This document shows positions 58,870 through 64,000 of a stretch of 64,000 nt of DNA, in pieces (within the stretch, counting starts at the first letter, position 1; the number at the start of each line of letters is the position of its first letter). Origin of the DNA: Melastoma dodecandrum (Eukaryota; Streptophyta; Magnoliopsida; Myrtales; Melastomataceae); NCBI GenBank assembly GCA_029817715.1, contig JARUPY010000495.1, positions 124,001 to 188,000 on the forward strand. Reading direction: 5' to 3'. A program made the translations under genes and the position numbers. A model generated the notes under the pieces. The model saw only the letters and a program-made list of their open reading frames with translations. It did not search any database and was not told the DNA's origin.

Positions 58870-59740
58870 TTAGTTAGGTCACATTCCATTTTTTTAGTTT
58901 TAGACTTCTGAGCTGAACAGGAGGAGGAGGTACCGGCTAGGGTTCGAGTGAAGATTCGGACGACGCGACTACCAACTGGATTGGGAGATCGGGAGGGCAT
59001 TCCTTATCTATTTTCCTTGATTTCTATGTCGTTGTTATTTTCTTCAAAACTTTGGATGTTTTCTTATTTTTGAATGAATTAATATTCTTATCTAGGTTGC
59101 TAAATTTACGTGACTTGTTGAAGTAATTTTGAACGTGAATTAATTATTCAAAAGTCTGGTGTTCTTTGATGCGCTTGCATGTTTATTTTTTCGAAAGATG
59201 ATTGGCGTCGGTTTTTGAATTAACTCGGATTACCTTAGTATCGGGACGTGTAAGATTGATTCGAGAGGAAAATCAAAAAACAGGTTAATAGTAATTGTAG
59301 ATAGGGATATCACAGTTAATATTAATTGGATTGACTTTTGGGAATTGATTAATAGTAACTGTAGATAGATATATCACGATTAATGTTTAATCAATTGAAT
59401 GCTAGGGGTTAAATGAATATAGATCGTAGGAAAACATCTAAATTATATGAGAGCATGATTTAAATCCACAGGCAATTTTATCTAAGCGTTCAATTGATCA
59501 ACGGCAAGTTAAGTATTTAACTACAGTAGGCTTTCTTAATTGGTATTTTCTCGTAATCCTTGCTGATTTTAATTTCATAATTTTTGCTTAATTCGTCCTT
59601 TATTCGATTAGTCTAGATAATATTAAGTGGTTTAATTTGATACTCAGGAACAATTAGTCCTCTTGGGAACGATATCTTACGTGCTATAATCAATTCGTGT
59701 GTATACTTGCGCACAATACATTTTTAGAAAGACAAGTTTT
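58870..59740 (+). mobile_element. Leader/5' LTR region of Athila-like element
   Basis: AT-rich sequence ending in ACACAATACATTTTTAG just before the primer-binding site. TGATACTCAGGAACAATTAG and similar phrases are typical of the end of such LTRs. It contains a ~75-bp near-duplicate (AATTAATAGTAA-TGTAGATAG-TATCAC-TTAAT at ~59285 and 59350). The left edge is undetermined. Confidence 0.5.
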
Positions 59741-59758
59741 TGGCACCGCTGCTGGGGA
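59741..59758 (+). other. Primer-binding site of Athila-like element
   Basis: TGGCACCGCTGCTGGGGA, close to the tRNA-Asp-type site used by plant Athila elements, directly after the leader and before gag. Confidence 0.7.
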
Positions 59759-59886
59759 CTAATTTTGATTTCTTGATATCAATACTAGACTCGCTGATAT
59801 TAGACTAGATTTTTTTATGTCACTTTATTTTCTTTTTTTCTCCGGATTACTCTCGATAGATGCGACATAGCTGAAGTGCTAATTCT

Positions 59887-61568
59887 TTGGAGTATAACCC
59901 CGAGATCGAGCAGACGTGTCATGCTCTAAGGAAAGAAGCAAAGCCTAGAAAACAACAAGAAAAGATGGCTCTAGAAAATAGAGACAGAGAGGATCATAAG
60001 GCACTTGGAGACTATGTGATTCCATCCGTGAAAGACGTTCAGACAAGGATTTGGAGGCCTGCACTTGCAACAAATAATTTTGAGATCAAGACAGTCATCA
60101 TCCAACTAGTGCAGAATAAATGTCAATTTGGTGGAAGTGTGATCGATGAGCCGAATGCTGATATTGCAAGTTTTTTCGAGGTCTGTGATACATCTAAGAG
60201 CAATGGCGTCTCCGATGATGCGATCCGACAGAGATTGTTCTCATTCAGCTTATGAGACAAAGCAAAGGCATGGTTATATTCTCTCACGCTAGGCTCAATT
60301 ACGACGTGGGATGACTTATCTCGAGAGTTCCTCGCCAAGATCTTTCCTCCTATGAAGACGGTGAAGCTAAGGCGAGATATTACTACCTTTATGCATCTCG
60401 ACGGGAGAGCTTGTACGAGGCATGGGAACACTATAAGAAATCACTCCGGAAGTGTCCACATCATGGCATTCCGAAGTGGTTGATCGTACAGACATTCTAC
60501 AATGGATTACTACCAACAGTTCGGACATCGATCGATGCAGCAGCTAGTGGAGCGTTAATGGAAAAAACAACTGATGAATCATACACACTGCTGGAATATA
60601 TGGCGATCAACACCTACCAATGGGGCAATGAACGGGGACAGATGAGATAACAAGGCATGATGAATGTGGATTCATTGACACATATAAACGCCAAGATTGA
60701 TGCTCTCACAAAGATGATGCAAGGGCAATTGAAGGTGAATGTTACGAGTTGCGAGGTCTACGGAGGAGAACAAAACTCCGACGAATGCATGGAGACAACA
60801 AATTATGTGGGAAACTTCAATCGATGAGCAAGTAACCCGTTTTCTAACACTTACAATGTAGGTTGGAGAAACCATCCCAATTTTTCTTGGAGAGAGACAC
60901 AACAACATGGTCAGCCCACTAGATCAAGCTCGAACTTACACATGAAGCCAAATTTTGAGCCTCCGGGATTTCAAGGACAGCCACAACATTTCTCGAAGGA
61001 AAAGGTAAGTATTGATGGTATGTTACAATTAATTTCCTCACAAAACACATCTATAGAAAGTCTTGAAGCATCGATGAGAACCATGGAGAACCAGATGGGT
61101 TACCCTGCATCTGCGATCGCCTTGAGGCCACCAGGAAACTTGCCGAGTGACACTTAGATCAATCCAAAGTCAAAGGAACAATGCAAGGCCATGAACCTCA
61201 GAACTGAAAAGGTGATCAATGAACACATTGGTTCTTCAAGCTAGGAAAACAAGGCGTCACTCGAGGAGGAACTTGTACAAGGGGGCATCGAGCAATCTGC
61301 AGATGAATCAAGTGCATCTAGGAAAAATCTTCAAAAAGTTTCTCCATTAGAATATCAGCCTGACAAAGTGGTGGCTAACCTTGATGAAGGACGGGAAGAA
61401 AAGAGAAGTCACGAACTCATTAAGAAGTTGAAAGCATGGAACCGTGAATGGCGTAAAAAACCAGCCCAACTGCAACAAGTGACGTATCTGCCACCACCGT
61501 TTCCACAACTATTGAAATGCACGGAGGACAAGAAGCAATTTATGCGATTCCTGGAGCATTTCGAGTAG
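59887..61568 (+). mobile_element. gag region of Athila-like Ty3/gypsy element, broken
   Basis: Plant retrotransposon gag signatures: VIDEPNADIASFFEVCDT, VSDDAIRQRLFSFSL, then AWLYSLTLGSITTWDDLSRE after a TGA (60253-60255), and after a frame change near 60405, YEAWEHYKKSLRKCPHHGIP, WLIVQTFYNGL and IDAAASGALMEKTTDESY. Further stops follow (60648, 61156 and others). Capsid-type protein of a Ty3/gypsy element; not translatable as one product here. Confidence 0.88.
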
Positions 61569-61607
61569 CTACACATCAACATCCCATTATCGAAGGCAAT
61601 CGACAAA

Positions 61608-62080
61608 ATGCCCACGTACGCAAAATTTCTCAAGGATATTCTATTAAAAAAGCAAAGTTGGGAGAAATTTGAAGTGATTCCATTGTCAAAGGAGTTTAAC
61701 ATGGCATTGCATCAACCACTCCCTAAGCTTGCCGACCCAGGGAGTTTTACTATTCCTTGCCGCATTGGTTCTAAAATATTTGGTAAGGATTTATGTGATC
61801 TTGGTTCTTCAATTAATTTGATGCCTTATTCAATTTTTCAGGAACTAGGACTTGAAGGAGCAAAACCAATAACATTCACACTACAACTTGCAGATAGATC
61901 GATTACACACCCATGGGGAGTAGTGGAGGATGTGTTGGTGAACGTTGTTGATTTGATTTTGCCAGCAGACTTTCTAATTCTCGAGATGGAAAGCTGATAA
62001 AGAAGTTCCTAATATACTCGGTCGACCGTTCCTTGCAACAAGTCGAAAATCTATATATTTGGCAGACGGAATTCTAAAAA
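61608..62080 (+). mobile_element. Protease region of Athila-like element, broken
   Basis: ADPGSFTIPCRIGSK, then DLGSSINLMPYSIFQELGL with the retropepsin Asp (codon at 61797) followed by Leu-Gly as usual in this clade, and PADFLILEME. Stop at 61995, after which another frame gives NILGRPFLAT. Confidence 0.85.
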
Positions 62081-62226
62081 TGTGAGTTTATGATCAGGAA
62101 GTGACTTTCAATATTTTTAACACTCTAAAACACATTGATACTACTAATGAATGTTTTAATTATGGCCAAGAGCAGAGTTTCCTAATTCAAGAGTAGGAGC
62201 ATGAGGATTTCTCGCCGATAATAGAA

Positions 62227-62829
62227 GTGGATTCCATGAAAGTGGAGTACATGCAACACGTCGAACATCTCGGAGTCGATCTATCAAAATCTTCATTGAA
62301 GTCATCCATCATAGGGCCTCTGTTTTTGGAACTCAAAGCCTTCCCTGCACATTTGAAATATGCATTTTTTGGTGAGTCCAATACTTTACCGGTAATTGTT
62401 TGTAATCGTTTAGATGACATGCAGTTGAAGAAGTTGTTGGAGATACTATGAGCACATAAAGAAGCAATTGGCTAGAGTTTAGTGGACCTCAAGGTGATTA
62501 GTCCATCAATTTGTATGCATAAGATCCGACTTGTGGACAAAGAAAAGCGGGCGGTCGAAGCACGACGACGACTTAACCCAATCATGAAAGAGGTAGTAAA
62601 AAAAGATGTTCTGAAATGGCTCGATGCAGGTTATAATCAAATTCCGGTAGTGCCGCAGGACCAAGAGAAAACTACTTTTACATGTCCGTATGGAACGTTT
62701 GCCTGCAGGATAATGCCATTTGGACTTTGTAATGCACCAAGTACCTTCCAAATGTGTATGATGGCGATATTCTCCGACATGATGGAGAAAGATATTGAGA
62801 TAATTATGGATATTTTTCTGTTTCTGTGA
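62227..62829 (+). mobile_element. RT region of Athila-like element, internally deleted
   Basis: The pre-RT part (LGVDLSKSSLKSSI, LKAFPAHLKYAF) is followed by SPSICMHKIRL and the RT start (RRRLNPIMKEVVKKDVLKWL). The sequence then jumps at ~62630 directly to YNQIPVVPQDQEKTTFTCPY, losing the central RT segment with its first catalytic Asp. FGLCNAPSTFQMCMMAIFSD is present, but the catalytic Asp pair is degraded (IMDIFLFL). The enzyme cannot be active. Confidence 0.88.
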
Positions 62830-62893
62830 CACTTTTGAGTTATGTCTCCAGAATTTAGGGAAAGTACTCACACGTTGCAAAGAGACCCACCTC

Positions 62894-63620
62894 GTGCTGA
62901 ACTGGGAAAAGTGCCACTTCATGGTAAACGAAGGTATTGTGTTAGGTCACAAGGTATCTGAGAAAGGACTTGAAGTAGATATGGCAAAAATCGAAGCTAT
63001 TAAACAGATGCAACCTCCGACAAATGTTAAAGCTATTCGAAGTTTTCTAGGACTCGCTGATTTTTACAGGCGTTTTATTAAAGATTTCTCAAAGATCGCT
63101 AAACCTCTTAGTAAGTTACTTGAGAATGGTGTTCATTTTGAGTTTATTGACGAATGTTTACAGGCTTTCTCGGGGTTAAAAGGATGTCTAATCTCCGCAA
63201 CTATAGTGAGAGCTCCAAATTAGAGTCTACCTTTCGAGATTAAGACAGATGCGAGTGATTTTGCTGTTGGAGCCGTTCTTGGTCAAAGAAGGGATAAGGT
63301 GTTTCATACCATATACTATGCCAACAAGACGTTATCAAAAGCCCAACTTAATTATGCAAAAACGGAAAAAGAGTTTCTTGCTGATATTTATGCTTTTGAT
63401 AAATTTCGTTCTTATCTTCTCGGTGTGCATGTTGTGGTTTATACAGATTATTCAGTAATCAAATAATTGATGGAGAAGAAAGATGCAAAACCGAGATTGA
63501 TAAGGTGGATTCTACTACTCCAAGAGTTCGACATTGAGATTCGAGATAGGAAGGGGATTGAAAATCCAGTATTAGATCATCTTTCAAGACTAGAATCTAG
63601 AAAGCCCGAAACCGAATTGA
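62894..63620 (+). mobile_element. RT connection and RNase H region, broken
   Basis: KCHFMVNEGIVLGHKVSEKG, IRSFLGLADFYRRFIKDFS and IAKPLSKLLENG, then, after a TAG at 63221, the RNase H part (KTDASDFAVGAVLGQR, YAKTEKEFLADIYAFDKFRS, YTDYSVIK) and, after another stop, [20 protein letters not shown]. Confidence 0.88.
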
Positions 63621-63639
63621 GCAAAAGAAAGGATGAAAG

Positions 63640-64000
63640 ATTTTTTCTACTTCATTTGGATTATGTTTCCAAGTGCGTGGAAACATGTGCATGCCCCAAG
63701 AATGACGCACAGGTGGTTATGCGATTCTTGAAGAGGAACATATTCACTCGTTTTGGCACTCCAAGTGCTATCATAAGTGATGGAAGTACACATTTTTGTA
63801 ACAAATTATTTGAGAAGTTGCTTTTGAAAGATGTAATGAAGCATAATGTCACAACTGCATGCCACCCGCAAGCCAGCAAGCAAGATGAGGTGACAAATCA
63901 GGAAATAAAGCGGATCTTGGAGAAGACCGTGAATCCATTTTTAAAGACTGGGCAATGAAGTTAGACGATGCGCTTTGTGCTTATCGAACGGCATTCAATA
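63640..64000 (+). mobile_element. Integrase core of Athila-like element, runs off the window
   Basis: It joins abruptly from the post-RNase H linker to [11 protein letters not shown], so the HHCC zinc domain and the first catalytic Asp are deleted. The second Asp ([11 protein letters not shown]) and the Glu region ([18 protein letters not shown]) remain. A frame change occurs at ~63950 before LDDALCAYRTAF at the window edge. Confidence 0.85.

Overview
The window is nuclear DNA of a flowering plant, most likely a eudicot. It has GT-AG introns, plant-specific gene families (DC1 zinc-finger proteins, membrane steroid-binding protein MSBP, a bZIP16/68-type G-box factor, an SRG1-like 2-oxoglutarate dioxygenase) and plant retrotransposon remnants. 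I see no rRNA, tRNA or CRISPR. The species cannot be named from sequence alone.

Positions 1-50300 are a tandem array of a ~13.2 kb unit: unit 1 at 1-13359, unit 2 at 13360-26591, unit 3 at 26592-39831, and unit 4 at 39832-50300, which is cut off inside its last gene. Each unit has two halves, A (~7.8 kb) and B (~5.4 kb). Both halves open with the same ~0.9 kb direct repeat and close with the same short exon-like stretch, so an older duplication is nested in the younger array. Half A holds, in order: a decayed DC1 fragment (-), a short coiled-coil exon (-), a nine-module DC1 gene (-), an orphan first exon of MSBP (-), a TGGGCC-rich promoter, an inverted partial copy of the MSBP exon/intron junction (+), a small LTR element of TRIM type (-), and two exons of a bZIP16/68-like gene (+). 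Half B holds a four-exon 2-oxoglutarate/Fe(II) dioxygenase (-), a degenerate dioxygenase scrap (-) and a LINE reverse transcriptase remnant (-).

The dioxygenase is the only gene that still looks complete: units 2 and 3 each give an open 368-codon reading frame over four exons. Unit 1 has two frameshifting deletions and unit 4 lacks the start. Unit 3 has Ala in place of the Ser of the RxS 2-oxoglutarate-binding motif. The DC1 gene has a frameshift shared by all units and an in-frame TAG in units 1-3 that is TCG in unit 4. The other gene pieces are captured fragments. Sequence variants are shared in a patchwork (1=3 against 2=4, locally 1=4 against 2=3), which points to gene conversion or repeated unequal crossing-over.

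From 50301 onward the sequence is unrelated to the array and rich in transposons and repeats: a 57-bp minisatellite (52845-53245), a ~51-bp minisatellite (53770-54120), a ~28-bp repeat (54170-54300), a hAT-like MITE with flanking target duplication (55515-55973), a Ty3/gypsy integrase remnant with an LTR-like tail (56938-58480), a stray dioxygenase exon-4 tail (58740-58860), and a broken Athila-like Ty3/gypsy element from ~58.9 kb to the window end.
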